Shown here piece by piece: positions 7,056-15,618 of a DNA stretch of 64,000 bases. This DNA is from an uncultured Atopobiaceae bacterium. GTDB lineage: Bacteria; Actinomycetota; Coriobacteriia; Coriobacteriales; Atopobiaceae. The translations under genes and the position numbers were made by a program. Under the pieces are notes generated by a model, which saw only the letters and a list, made by a program, of their open reading frames with translations, was not told the DNA's origin and searched no databases. The DNA lies in contig CALUJM010000012.1 in assembly GCA_944320975.1 (NCBI GenBank), positions 1-64,000 on the forward strand, in the 5' to 3' direction. Positions within the stretch are counted from its first letter, which is position 1, and each line of letters opens with the position of its first letter.

Positions 7056-8331
7056 GTCTCGCTGTCTCTGCGATAGGGTCGTCCCTCTTCTCGGAGGGCA
7101 CGTTTTGCCTGACGCACTTCCAAGCAAAGAGCGCACGCATCGCAAGCAGGAGCGCCTCCGCCCCAACTCGACAGGCGGCAACGGCGTGAATGGTAAAATT
7201 GCCCGACAAACAGATGGCTCCCAGAGCCAGGGCGTAGAGCGCGGCAGGCAGCGCTGAGGCTGTTGCCAGCTCCCTCTCCCGTTCGAAAGCACCTAAAAAC
7301 GGGCTACCGAGAAGAAGGGCGGGGTAGGCAAGGAAGAGCACGGGGGATAGCAGAACCAGGATGTAGCTCCCCTCTTCATAACCTTCCCCTCCCAACACTG
7401 CCACGATTAAATTCGACAGCGCAGAGAATAATAAAGCAGCCAGAAGGGAACCAACTGTTCCAGCGATGAACAGTTTCCTGAAGAGCCTCAGATCTTTCGC
7501 GTGTACCATATGCGGGTAGAGTGCATTGGCAATTGGGTTATACAGAGATAGCACCGCGTTGAGCGCTGTGACGGAAAGACTCCAGTATGCAACTTGCCGC
7601 GCATCGCTGAGACAGACGCCAACAGCCATCGTCGCCAATGCATTGAACGCGGCAACGGAAACATTTGCCATGAAAAATGGCGTTGCGTCAGAAAAAGCTT
7701 GGAATACATCCCTCAAGACAGGCTTGGCAATCTTGACCTGTAGTTCTTCCACCCCTCTTTTCCACGACATCGCAAAAGCGATTACAGATCCCAGCGTCTC
7801 GAGTGCGAAAGCAAGCTCCAAATCTTCTGGACTGCGCACGAGCAGGAAAATCAAGACCGTCGAAACTGTCTTCGACGCGACGAAGCGCGAAGTGATAACT
7901 CCCATGCTCTCTTTACCGATGAACAGAAAGTCGGGCATGAGCGTGTTAAAGGCGACTCCCAAGAAAGCAGTGGTAACGCAAACACCCTCGTCTGATACAA
8001 GAGGGACAGTTGCGGTCACAAACATCGCCACCAGCATAAGCAGCGTAAGCAGCAAGGCTTTCGCCGCCACAATCGAACTCATGATGCGCGAGCACCGCGT
8101 CGCATCGTCCAGCGATTTGACGATGCACTTCGCGCCGGAAAGATTGAATCCGTAGTCAGAAATCGTCTGAAGAAACAACATCAGGGAGACGATGTACGCC
8201 CTAACGCCATATTCTTCTGGCCCTAGCACCCTCGCCAAATACGGCAAGGTCAACAAGGGAAACACGTAACGCGCAGCGACATAGCCGTATTGCATCACCG
8301 CATTGCGACGTACGGCTGACCTAGATGTCAT
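7042..8331 (-). CDS. wzx: Polysaccharide flippase, Wzx family
   Basis: A 429-aa integral membrane protein with about 12 hydrophobic helices. It starts with an amphipathic stretch and PYLARVLGPEEYGVRAY, the typical opening of MATE-like Wzx oligosaccharide flippases. It should move lipid-linked repeat units across the membrane. The ATG overlaps the stop of the polymerase gene as ATGA. A Wzy-like gene immediately upstream completes a Wzx/Wzy pathway. Confidence 0.87.
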   Translation of the reverse strand: MTSRSAVRRNAVMQYGYVAARYVFPLLTLPYLARVLGPEEYGVRAYIVSLMLFLQTISDYGFNLSGAKCIVKSLDDATRCSRIMSSIVAAKALLLTLLMLVAMFVTATVPLVSDEGVCVTTAFLGVAFNTLMPDFLFIGKESMGVITSRFVASKTVSTVLIFLLVRSPEDLELAFALETLGSVIAFAMSWKRGVEELQVKIAKPVLRDVFQAFSDATPFFMANVSVAAFNALATMAVGVCLSDARQVAYWSLSVTALNAVLSLYNPIANALYPHMVHAKDLRLFRKLFIAGTVGSLLAALLFSALSNLIVAVLGGEGYEEGSYILVLLSPVLFLAYPALLLGSPFLGAFERERELATASALPAALYALALGAICLSGNFTIHAVAACRVGAEALLLAMRALFAWKCVRQNVPSEKRDDPIAETARHEDG

Positions 8332-9551
8332 CCAGACACCTTCTCCCACTCGTCAACGCACCGCACATCCGACGGAGAAAACATGAGCAGTAGCCAGAAC
8401 AGGGGCTGTCGTTGGTTGGCCAATAGAAGGGACTCAACAATCGTCGCGATTTCAACGCAAACAGATACTGAGTCGCGTTTTCGCTTCGCATTTTTCCAAG
8501 TCCAAGTACAGAGCAACACGAAAGGAACAGCGCCGTAGCAGAACAAAATCCCTAACCATGTCGAATGAATCTCATGGTCGTTCCTCGTCCCATCGAATCT
8601 GTCCCAACCGCCTTCGCCGGAACCGTAAACCATGTATTCTGGATACAGGATGATTTTGTCGAGATTTCTGTCGAGCACGATTGATTCCGAATACTCGCCC
8701 TGGACAGAGAAATCCGCCATTTTCGATACTTTTGCCGCAATGCGATCCGCCGCATCGCTTATGGTGCCCCCGACCCCGGACGTCGTAGACATCGCGGGCA
8801 CACCAGCAAACAGCGCCGCCATTGCAACAACCGCCGCGAGAGACTTCAGAATGCCCAAGCCCGCGCCTGTTCTCAAAGGAATAATCACTCTTTTCAGAAC
8901 GAAGAGCACGGCAAAGGCTGCCAGCATTCCCGTCGACAGCGAAGTGAGTAACAATGCGAGCACGATTGCGTCATCTGCAAGCGTAATCTTTCGCGAAATA
9001 CCAGCAGAGGCAAGATGTGCCATGAAATAAAGCGAGAGAACGTAATAACCGAATTGATTTGGATCGTTAAATGTGCCCATGTATCTGTCTGCATCGTACC
9101 AGCGTCCGAGATGCACAACGTACAGGACCAGCTGGAACGCGAAGATGGCCCTCGCGAGAATAATTAGTTTGCAAGCGAAGCGCTCATCCGAACCTATGTA
9201 ACGGAACCCAAATACCACCATCAAGTTGAAGAGATAGTATGCGCAGGGTAAGAGGAAGGACCGACTTCCCGTAGTTGCGAAATGAAAGAGATTAATAGTT
9301 ATCGTCATCACCACGAAACTAAGGAACGCAAGATCCTTCTTAGCGATGCGAAAGCTAATCCCCTTGGAAACGAGAACACCCAGGAAAGCTAGTACGAAAA
9401 GCAGGTCTCCTGGCTGCACTCCCCCCGAGCCAAACAGGTAAAATTGCTTGAGGAATACGGCAAGGAGAAAGACGTAAGTTGCCGGGCCGTAATAGTGCAT
9501 CGCGCCCGCCTCGCTCTTTGATTCCTGCCCAATCGACAAACGTGCGATCAC
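8328..9551 (-). CDS. wzy: Wzy-like polysaccharide polymerase
   Basis: A 407-aa membrane protein with about ten predicted helices and a large extracellular loop (about 240-320). It has FNDPNQFGYY and DHEIHSTWLG, both common in the Wzy/O-antigen ligase superfamily, which polymerises lipid-linked repeat units outside the membrane. The GTG start has GGAG 6 nt upstream; an ATG 17 codons later is the alternative. Sequence conservation in this family is low, so the call rests on topology, motifs and the neighbouring wzx. Confidence 0.78.
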   Translation of the reverse strand: MIARLSIGQESKSEAGAMHYYGPATYVFLLAVFLKQFYLFGSGGVQPGDLLFVLAFLGVLVSKGISFRIAKKDLAFLSFVVMTITINLFHFATTGSRSFLLPCAYYLFNLMVVFGFRYIGSDERFACKLIILARAIFAFQLVLYVVHLGRWYDADRYMGTFNDPNQFGYYVLSLYFMAHLASAGISRKITLADDAIVLALLLTSLSTGMLAAFAVLFVLKRVIIPLRTGAGLGILKSLAAVVAMAALFAGVPAMSTTSGVGGTISDAADRIAAKVSKMADFSVQGEYSESIVLDRNLDKIILYPEYMVYGSGEGGWDRFDGTRNDHEIHSTWLGILFCYGAVPFVLLCTWTWKNAKRKRDSVSVCVEIATIVESLLLANQRQPLFWLLLMFSPSDVRCVDEWEKVSG

Positions 9552-9569
9552 GATCTACTCCATGCAAGA

Positions 9570-10700
9570 CTAAGGGCGCGACAAAAACATTGATCGGTAT
9601 ATTTCCTCATGCACCTTTCTTGCGCTGTCGAGATCGTATTGTTTGGAGTCGGCCTTTGCCTGCTTCGCGTATGCCGTTCGTATGTCAGCATTATTTACAA
9701 CGAATGTGAGCGCCTTTTTGAAGGCCTCCACGTCTCCGCGCCTGCAAACAATACCGTTCTCCCCGTCGCGAATAAGATCGACGCAGCCGCGTGCATCCGA
9801 CACGATGCATGCAAGACCAGCATTCATTGCCTCGACCAACGACCTGGGAAGTCCCTCATGCAGCGAACTCATAACGTAGATATCGGAAACGTGCATTATT
9901 TCCCGAACGTCATCCCTAAATCCGAGGAACCGAACCCTATCTTTGATGTCGCAGTCCTCGACAATCTTCTCGAGAGTTCCGCGCTCGTAGCCCTCTCCGC
10001 AAATAAGCAGGACCCAATTCCTATCGGCAGCATTAGCGAACGCACGTATAGTAGTAGGCAGATCCTTGACCTTCTCAAGCCTACCTACGCAAAGAATGAC
10101 GACTTGATCTGCCCTTAAGTCAAGCTCTTCCCGTTTCACCGACCGACATAGACCGCCCCGTTTTTCAAGATTAACGCCAACTCCGTTAATCTTCCAAACG
10201 CTGTCCCTTCGTAACGGAAGTTTGCGAATTGCCCTTTCGTCTTCCCGGTTCATACAGATGACACCGTCTGTGATATGAGCCAGTGCCCATTCGACCCATT
10301 TGAAAACGACGTAATGTTTCGGCGCACCATCGAAGTACAGAAGGCCGTGAGCGGTGTAAAGGACCTTGTTAACATGCTCGAGCCACGCCGCAATACGGCC
10401 ACAAGTACTTCCGAGCGGGGTATTGCAGTGAATCGCGTTAATGCCGTAATCCCTGATATACTTCCTGAGTTCGCCAATCGCAGCTATGTTCTGCATGCTC
10501 AGCAGGGGGTGGCGAGAAAAATCGACCTGGAGGGTTTTGCATGGAATTTCGTTCAAATCCCCCCGGTAGTTAGAGAAATTCGCAGCCCAATACAGCTCAA
10601 TACCACATCGTCTCGCAGCGTAGAAAATAGGTTGCATGGAATCCTGTAAATATGTCACGTTCTGTCCAATGAACATGAGCTTGATTTTTGACTCGCTCAT
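9570..10700 (-). CDS. Glycosyltransferase, GT4 family
   Basis: A 376-aa GT-B enzyme. The N-terminal half has IHCNTPLGS and TAHGLLYFDG; the C-terminal half has ILCVGRLEKVKD, VRFLGFRDDV and the E-x7-E nucleotide-sugar site in HEGLPRSLVEAMNAGL. It should add a sugar to the lipid-linked repeat unit of locus 1. Its ATG overlaps the stop of the sugar transferase gene, so it acts as part of one operon. Confidence 0.87.
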   Translation of the reverse strand: MSESKIKLMFIGQNVTYLQDSMQPIFYAARRCGIELYWAANFSNYRGDLNEIPCKTLQVDFSRHPLLSMQNIAAIGELRKYIRDYGINAIHCNTPLGSTCGRIAAWLEHVNKVLYTAHGLLYFDGAPKHYVVFKWVEWALAHITDGVICMNREDERAIRKLPLRRDSVWKINGVGVNLEKRGGLCRSVKREELDLRADQVVILCVGRLEKVKDLPTTIRAFANAADRNWVLLICGEGYERGTLEKIVEDCDIKDRVRFLGFRDDVREIMHVSDIYVMSSLHEGLPRSLVEAMNAGLACIVSDARGCVDLIRDGENGIVCRRGDVEAFKKALTFVVNNADIRTAYAKQAKADSKQYDLDSARKVHEEIYRSMFLSRP

Positions 10701-11491
10701 CGCGCGCCCTCCCCGGTGACCATCGTCCGCAGCGTGCGCCTCACGATGGAGAGGTCCAACGCGACGCTGCGATTCTCGATATACTCGATGTCTATCCGCG
10801 CCTTCTCCTTGGGCAGGAGCTCGTAGCCGCCCTCCACTTGCGCGAGGCCGGTGATGCCTGGCCTCACGGCAAGTCTCTGCTCCCAGCCGTCAATGCGCCC
10901 GCAGAATGCCTCGTGGAACACGGGCCGCTCGGGCCTGGGGCCGATGAGGGACATGTCGCCCTTGACCACGTTCCAGAACTGGGGAATCTCGTCGAGGCGA
11001 GAGTTGCGAAGCTTTCGCCCCAGCGGCGTCACGCGGGGGTCGTCCCCCGCCGCCCACTGGGCGCCGCGCGCCTCGGCATCCGCGTACATTGAGCGGAACT
11101 TGTAGACCTTGAAGAGCCTCCCACCCTTGCCTACTCGCGTCTGTGCGTAGATTGCGGGGCCGGGGTCCTGGCGCTTTATCATGAAGGCGATGGCCGCCAT
11201 CGGGACCGCGAGGACGACGAGCGCGACCGAGCAGGAGATGACGTCGAACGCGCGCTTCGCGAACCGGTAGAGGGGCCCGCCGCCGACGCGCTCGAGCCTC
11301 GGCAGCACCACGACCTGCTCGTCGGGCAGCAGCTTCGCAAGGACATCGGGGGCTATCGCGCACTCGGTGAGGCCGGGCGTATGGCTGAGCGCATGGAGAA
11401 CGGCCTTCGCCTCGCTCTCGTTCCTCACGTTGTCATCTGCCTCCGACTGCTCCTGCACATGAGAGCGCACCGTCATATCCTTAACTGTCAT
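10697..11491 (-). CDS. Undecaprenyl-phosphate sugar phosphotransferase (initiating enzyme)
   Basis: A protein of about 264 aa of the bacterial sugar transferase family (PF02397). A single hydrophobic segment after KRAFDVISC is followed by VYKFRSMYADAE, LDEIPQFWNVVKGDMSLIGPRPERP and GITGLAQVEG, the catalytic core of WcaJ/WbaP-type enzymes. It attaches the first sugar phosphate to undecaprenyl phosphate. A variable N-terminus of about 80 residues precedes the core. Three close Met codons exist; the one at 11491 has the best upstream G-rich stretch. Just upstream lies a copy of a recurrent GCGAGAAGAACG word (11582-11593). Confidence 0.88.
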   Translation of the reverse strand: MTVKDMTVRSHVQEQSEADDNVRNESEAKAVLHALSHTPGLTECAIAPDVLAKLLPDEQVVVLPRLERVGGGPLYRFAKRAFDVISCSVALVVLAVPMAAIAFMIKRQDPGPAIYAQTRVGKGGRLFKVYKFRSMYADAEARGAQWAAGDDPRVTPLGRKLRNSRLDEIPQFWNVVKGDMSLIGPRPERPVFHEAFCGRIDGWEQRLAVRPGITGLAQVEGGYELLPKEKARIDIEYIENRSVALDLSIVRRTLRTMVTGEGAR

Positions 11492-11604
11492 TACGCAACA
11501 CCCCATCGCAGCCAAGGAATGCAAGCGACTCCGCGCCCTTCTCCCCCGCAGCGGCAAAACTCAGTTCATACATCTTGTTGTCGTTCTTCTCGCTCAAAGT
11601 TGTC

Positions 11605-12198
11605 TTATGCGAGCTCGGTGGCTCTTCTTGCCTGGGCTCGGGCGCGGCGGTCGGCGACCACGCGCTCGTAGTCGGCGCGGACGTTCTCGGGGAGGCGCGC
11701 GACCACCCCCAGGCCAACGCGGGTGGTCACGGGTCGGCCGCAGATCTCGAAGTTGAGGTAGGCCACGCTCTTCCTGCGGTCCACGTCGGCGATCATGGCC
11801 TCGCGGCCCTTGAGCGGGCCCTCGGTCACCACGATCTTCTCGCCCACGGCCACGCCGTAGCTCATGGGCACGGTGCGGTCGCCCACCTTGGTGAAGGCGC
11901 CGAGCCAGGCCTCCTCCTCGCGGGAGAGGGGCGCGTACCGCTCCCCCACCTTGAGCACGCGCGCGAACTCCGGGATCTTTGCCAGGTCGCGGGCGAGACG
12001 GACCGGGTCGCGGGTCACGGCGAAGAGGTAGCCGGTAAAGAGCGGCCGCTCGCAGGGACGGAAGGCACCGCGCACCTTCATCTCCGTGGCGTACTTGGGC
12101 AGGAAGCACTCCTGCAGCACGCCGGGCGTGGCCACGCTCTGGATGAGCTCGGCCATCTTGTCCTCGCTGCCGCTTGTCACCTGCACCACGTACCACAT
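11605..12198 (-). CDS. NusG-family antiterminator (LoaP/RfaH-like), second copy in locus 1
   Basis: A 197-aa NusG paralogue. The NGN domain starts MWYVVQVTSGSEDKM and includes PLFTGYLFAVT. A KOW motif follows in VAVGEKIVVTEGPLKGREA, and the C-terminus is basic. Specialised NusG paralogues at the head of polysaccharide operons (LoaP, RfaH, UpxY) bind RNA polymerase and let it pass terminators. It is the second of two such genes before the sugar transferase and is intact. The start matches the first residue of the NGN domain; the ribosome site is weak. Confidence 0.85.
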   Translation of the reverse strand: MWYVVQVTSGSEDKMAELIQSVATPGVLQECFLPKYATEMKVRGAFRPCERPLFTGYLFAVTRDPVRLARDLAKIPEFARVLKVGERYAPLSREEEAWLGAFTKVGDRTVPMSYGVAVGEKIVVTEGPLKGREAMIADVDRRKSVAYLNFEICGRPVTTRVGLGVVARLPENVRADYERVVADRRARAQARRATELA

Positions 12199-12509
12199 GG
12201 TGGCGTGGGTTCGCTCCGCTCCGCTGATTGCCTGACGTCCGCCGACACGCGAAGAGACCCGCGGCATGCTTGCGCCACGCGGCCTTGCGGCCACGTCAAA
12301 CGTCCATGCCTACGGCCGCACCGCTCTTGCGCGGCATGCCGTCCCGGGCCTCTTCATTCCCCTGCGCCGCCGGAGCCCGCCTGCTGCACCGCTCCTTTGA
12401 CCAGGGTATGTGTCATCTCGCAAGCTCCGCCCCGAGAGGCGTCAGCTTGCTGCGCGCGAGCCGCAGGGGCGCTGTGGCCCGCGCGCAGAAAGCTGCATGA
12501 GAGGGTCCG
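12199..12509 (-). other. 311-bp gap between two antiterminator genes
   Basis: GC-rich sequence without a gene I recognise. The only open stretches are short, and no convincing promoter is seen. It could hold leader RNA structure for antitermination or remnants of a longer gene; neither is shown by the sequence. Confidence 0.3.
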
Positions 12510-13149
12510 TCAGATCTTGGAGACCACCTCCAGGCCCACGCGCAGCCCGCCCTCCGAGAGGTCGGAGGACACGTACGCCACGCGGCGGTGGCGGTCGATG
12601 CGGGTGACGAGGTGCTCAAGGCCCGCGAGCGGGCCCTCCTCCACGGTGAGGCGCCCGTCCTCGAGCGTGCCGCGTGAGACGCGGATGACGTGGCTCTGAT
12701 CCATGAGGGCGGTGAGGAGCTCGGCCTCGCGGGGGTCCAGCGTCGCGGGGCGCGCGCCGACGCGCGGCAGGTGGGCGCGTCCGGTCATGACGGAGAGGCC
12801 GCGCTCGAGGGCGTCCTCGTCCGCGACGCTGATGAAGACGTATGAGGGGAAGGTGAGCTCGTACTCCGTGCGCCAGGTGCCCGCGCGGCGGCGCTCGTAG
12901 GCGGTGCGCGGGACAAAGCACGCGCCCGCGGCGGAGCCGATGAGGCGGGAGACGTGGGCGGCCATGGTGCGCTCGCGCCCGGGGGTCACGTGGAGGACGC
13001 TGATGGGGCTGGTCGCGGAAGCGCGGGACGGTGCCGGCGCTAGCCTAGGCTGGGACGACCCCCCCCCCCGTGACGATTTCACGGCCGAGAGGCAGCGCGG
13101 GCTGCGGGACGCCGGTGAGAGCGACGCGCGTCATGGTTGCCTGGCTCAT
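12510..13149 (-). CDS. NusG-family antiterminator interrupted by a poly-G tract (phase-OFF)
   Basis: The body encodes an NGN domain (SVLHVTPGRERTM, LTFPSYVFISV) and a KOW motif (GRLTVEEGPLAGLEH), as in LoaP/RfaH proteins. The only start with a good ribosome site is the ATG at 13149, with GGGGGAG 5 nt upstream, reading MSQATMTRVALTG. From there translation enters an 11-G tract (13059-13069) and stops shortly after at GGGVVPA. One G fewer, or two more, would join this start to the NGN frame and give about 212 aa. The in-frame GTG at 13082 has no ribosome site. The gene therefore looks phase-variable and OFF here. It is first in locus 1, directly behind a promoter. Confidence 0.75.
13059..13069 (-). 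repeat. Poly-G tract (11 G), likely phase-variation switch
   Basis: Eleven G on the coding strand lie about 27 codons after the well-supported ATG of the first antiterminator gene. Homopolymeric tracts of 9-13 G inside the 5' end of a gene are a known slipped-strand switch for surface structures. Here a change in length would decide whether the antiterminator is made. Confidence 0.75.
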
Positions 13150-13204
13150 CGTCGCTCCCCCTTTCCAACGCTCAATCGCAGGTACCAGCTCTTCTAAGAG
13201 CCAG

Positions 13205-13234
13205 ATTGTAAACCCGGCTCCTCTATGTATACAA
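13205..13234 (-). promoter_or_regulatory. Sigma-70-type promoter for polysaccharide locus 1
   Basis: On the minus strand TTGTAT (13229-13234) and TACAAT (13205-13210) are separated by 18 nt, placing transcription start near 13198 and about 50 nt of leader before the ATG at 13149. An inverted repeat CGTGC-N7-GCACG (13241-13257) lies directly upstream, and GCTCTT-N2-AAGAGC (13188-13201) lies at the start site. Either could be an operator. Confidence 0.55.
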
Positions 13235-13257
13235 CAAGAGCGTGCGATGAGAGCACG

Positions 13258-13638
13258 ATTGCCTCATTAAGCTCACGATTCGCTTACTTGGAGGTTGCTT
13301 TATGTTAAGGGAGGGGGTGGGACGGGGATTGCGGACTGGCGGCGTTGTCGGTATCGCGGTCATGTCGCGCCCGGCTAGAAGTGCGTTGTCAGATTTGGGG
13401 TCACGTCGCGGCCGAGCCGTTACGTGCAGCCTGGGCGCAGGCGCCAACCGGGGTTTTGACGCAGCGGGGAGCCGGAGGGGCGTCCTTCTCGCCCACCGGT
13501 GGACCGAACGAGTAACATAATCCCGATTCTGGCAACGGCCCCGGGCTAATCCATAACATGGCCGCCAAGGCGACAACGCCCTGGCCGCGTAGCAACCATA
13601 CGAATGACGCTTCGGCGCCTTTTTGCGCAGCGTCGCCC
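13258..13638. other. Intergenic stretch between mqsC and the locus 1 promoter
   Basis: About 380 bp with no gene I can support on either strand. It carries one copy of the recurrent GGCGAGAAGGACGC word (13480-13493, minus). No clear terminator for the toxin-antitoxin-chaperone operon was seen. Confidence 0.35.
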
Positions 13639-14064
13639 CTATGCCATGTCAGCCGAGAACGAAATCATGGGCAGCTCAAGCTCCCCGACGACCCCTCCCC
13701 TCGTCAAATCCGCGGCAATCTCGCAGAGGATGCCGTACAGGCTCTGGGCGCCATACGAGAGGACCTCCCGCTCGATCTCCTCGACCGGCATTCCGTCCGA
13801 AAGAGGCTGGAAGAGGCCCGAGACGCTCGCCGACAGGGCGTAGTACTCCGCCCCCTCCTCCGGGGCAACGTCGACCGTCAGAGAGAGCTGATACAGTTCC
13901 GACCCGTCAGGCTGCCGAACAGCGCCCTTATAGTTATTCGTCACATTAATCGTCCCGCGCACAGCATCGCTCGACGACGCCCTCACACCGCTAAAGGAGA
14001 TGGAATCGACAATTCTGGAAACGGCTCTGATTCTCGGCTTTTCAATCCTTTGGCTTAGCGGCAT
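13639..14064 (-). CDS. mqsC: SecB-like chaperone of a toxin-antitoxin-chaperone module
   Basis: A protein of about 141 aa with a SecB-like pattern: a beta-rich middle (TINVTNNYKG, YQLSLTVDV, YYALSASVSGLFQP) and a C-terminal helix leading into AADLTRGGVVGELELPMISF, which parallels the G-G-F-P-P-L...N-F end of SecB. In TAC systems a dedicated SecB-like chaperone protects the antitoxin from aggregation and proteolysis. Position fits: it directly follows the antitoxin gene. The ATG at 14064 is preferred because AAAGGAGGGG lies 5 nt upstream, inside the end of the antitoxin gene. Confidence 0.72.
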   Translation of the reverse strand: MPLSQRIEKPRIRAVSRIVDSISFSGVRASSSDAVRGTINVTNNYKGAVRQPDGSELYQLSLTVDVAPEEGAEYYALSASVSGLFQPLSDGMPVEEIEREVLSYGAQSLYGILCEIAADLTRGGVVGELELPMISFSADMA

Positions 14065-14066
14065 TA

Positions 14067-14558
14067 TCACCCCTCCTTTATGTTCTCAAAATCAGGCGTA
14101 ACCGACCTTACTGATGGAACAAAGGGAATTAGCTGCGCCTCGTAGCTGGCGGTCGAGACCTTGCCCAGCCTCTCCAGATACTCCCTCGCACCGGGAACGT
14201 TCGCAATCAGCCTGATGAGCCGATCGTTGCTCTTCGACTGCTGGACGGCACCGTTCTCCCAGCGCGAGCACGTAGGAGAGGATACGCCGAGAAGCCTCTC
14301 GAACTCGATCTGCGTGAGGCCGAGGGACTTCCTCGCCCCCCTTATCTCTGCGGGGGTCAGGAGCTCGTGGCGTGCCGCGTACTGATCGGCGATCTTCTGG
14401 GACAGCAAGTCCGCGTCCTCGGCAAGGAGCTCGTAGCTCCCGCACGAGTCGCACACATAGTGCCTGATTCCGGAAACGGAGAAACGCTCCCCCCTGTACT
14501 CCTCAACGATGGGCTCCATCGTCTCGCGAAGAGAGCCTCCGCACTCGCTGCAAATCAT
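14067..14558 (-). CDS. mqsA: MqsA-family antitoxin (zinc finger plus XRE helix-turn-helix)
   Basis: A 163-aa antitoxin. An N-terminal zinc-binding domain has two CxxC pairs (MICSECGG and YVCDSCGS). A central helix-turn-helix follows in TPAEIRGARKSLGLTQIEFERLLGVSSPTCSRWENG, typical of MqsA/YgiT proteins that neutralise MqsR and repress the operon. A C-terminal tail of about 50 residues ending PDFENIKEG probably provides the chaperone-addiction region (inference). The ATG at 14558 has AGGAGG upstream and lies 11 bp after the toxin stop. Confidence 0.85.
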   Translation of the reverse strand: MICSECGGSLRETMEPIVEEYRGERFSVSGIRHYVCDSCGSYELLAEDADLLSQKIADQYAARHELLTPAEIRGARKSLGLTQIEFERLLGVSSPTCSRWENGAVQQSKSNDRLIRLIANVPGAREYLERLGKVSTASYEAQLIPFVPSVRSVTPDFENIKEG

Positions 14559-14569
14559 CGTTCCTCCTG

Positions 14570-14896
14570 TTAGTGGATGTATCCATCCCATGTTGCCGAT
14601 AGAACCGAAAGCCTCATGGCCCCATCATCATCGATAAAGAACTTCACGTACCACTCTTCGCCCTCGAACAAGACCCCCGAGTAGATATCTGCCCAGACGC
14701 CGGGCACGGCTTCAAGTTCCTCGCACTTGTAGAAATCGTCAGGGTTTATCGAACAGATCAGCTTGGACACAAAGCTGCCGACATCACGTACCCCATACCG
14801 GTTCTGCACAAAAGAACGTATCCTGCGATTTAATGTCATTGAGCTGCGAGCTCTCGCAAGTTTCTTTGTCTCTTCGAGGTCGTATGCGGGCGTCAT
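14570..14896 (-). CDS. mqsR: MqsR-family mRNA interferase toxin
   Basis: A 108-aa toxin of the RelE-like MqsR family. DDFYKCEELEAVPGVWADIY and the following YVKFFID and LSVLSA strands match the C-terminal sheet of MqsR, which cleaves mRNA (mainly at GCU in the studied enzyme). The start at 14896 has GGAGAG 7 nt upstream. It is first of the three genes mqsR-mqsA-secB-like, the order of a tripartite toxin-antitoxin-chaperone system, some of which act against phage. Confidence 0.75.
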   Translation of the reverse strand: MTPAYDLEETKKLARARSSMTLNRRIRSFVQNRYGVRDVGSFVSKLICSINPDDFYKCEELEAVPGVWADIYSGVLFEGEEWYVKFFIDDDGAMRLSVLSATWDGYIH

Positions 14897-15618
14897 CCTT
14901 TCTCTCCTCAACCCACCACCTCGATTCAGGGTCAATAATTCCTCTACTCGAACTTAGCGTAATGCAAAGTTACCCTATTGGCGTTGCTTTGTCATGCGAG
15001 AAGGACGCTCTCTTCCCCGCCCCAGGTCAGCACTTCAAGTTTTTTGGATTCCCGTGAGCAAGAAGGGCGTTGCAGCGGTACCACCAAGATTCCCGCGCAC
15101 TTTCCGACATCCCATAGTGCCAGGCACCGTCAAGAAAAGAGGGGCATTCCCCGACTAGGCGAACGTTGCAAAGATGCGCAGCAGATCGCTTACCCCTACG
15201 GCGGGTTCGCCTCTAACTTTGCCCGGGACGCCATTGAGGTCGACCTACCCGGCTTCTTCGCCATCTGCGGGTGCAAGACTGAAAGCTCACAGGCCTAGGG
15301 CGAGAGTCGCAACGGCGCTTCGTACAGCCGTCCCCGTCGTTACGCCCCCAAGACCGGAGCAACGAACGCCACGGCGAGAAGAACGTCAGTCTCAGGCCCG
15401 TCGTTACGGACCAGGGGCCGGTTTCGTCCCTGGGACTCGACACCCCCTAGCAGGCTCTCGACCAGCTTTAGGCGTCAGTCATGCCCGGAACGAAAGGCTG
15501 GGTCCCGATACCCGCACTTACTTGATAACCCACACTGAGTACCGTAAAGATTCATCACGCCCGGCCGCGTCAAAGCGGGCGAAACGCGGCCGGCAAGACC
15601 CTTGCGCTCCTACCGACG
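14897..15618. other. 722-bp non-coding stretch between mqsR and the ABC-3C module
   Basis: No gene can be supported on either strand; open frames here are short and have the composition of chance reading. It contains the 76-bp repeat at 15333-15408 and a GCGAGAAGGACG word near 14998. It presumably holds the mqsRAC promoter, which I could not place with confidence. Confidence 0.4.
15333..15408. repeat. 76-bp dispersed repeat, copy A
   Basis: This segment starts and ends with CCCGTCGTTACG and contains GGCGAGAAGAACG. A second segment of identical length at 20665-20740 matches at about 70 percent of positions in the same orientation. The two copies bracket the ABC-3C module. Confidence 0.6.

Noticed and set aside
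11482..11574. 30-codon frame MYELSFAAAGEKG... between antiterminator and sugar transferase
   Set aside because: It overlaps the likely sugar transferase start and has no ribosome site; possible leader peptide but not supportable.
13302..13520. Short plus-strand gene in the mqsC-locus 1 gap
   Set aside because: No ribosome site, composition like random GC-rich sequence, no recognisable domain.
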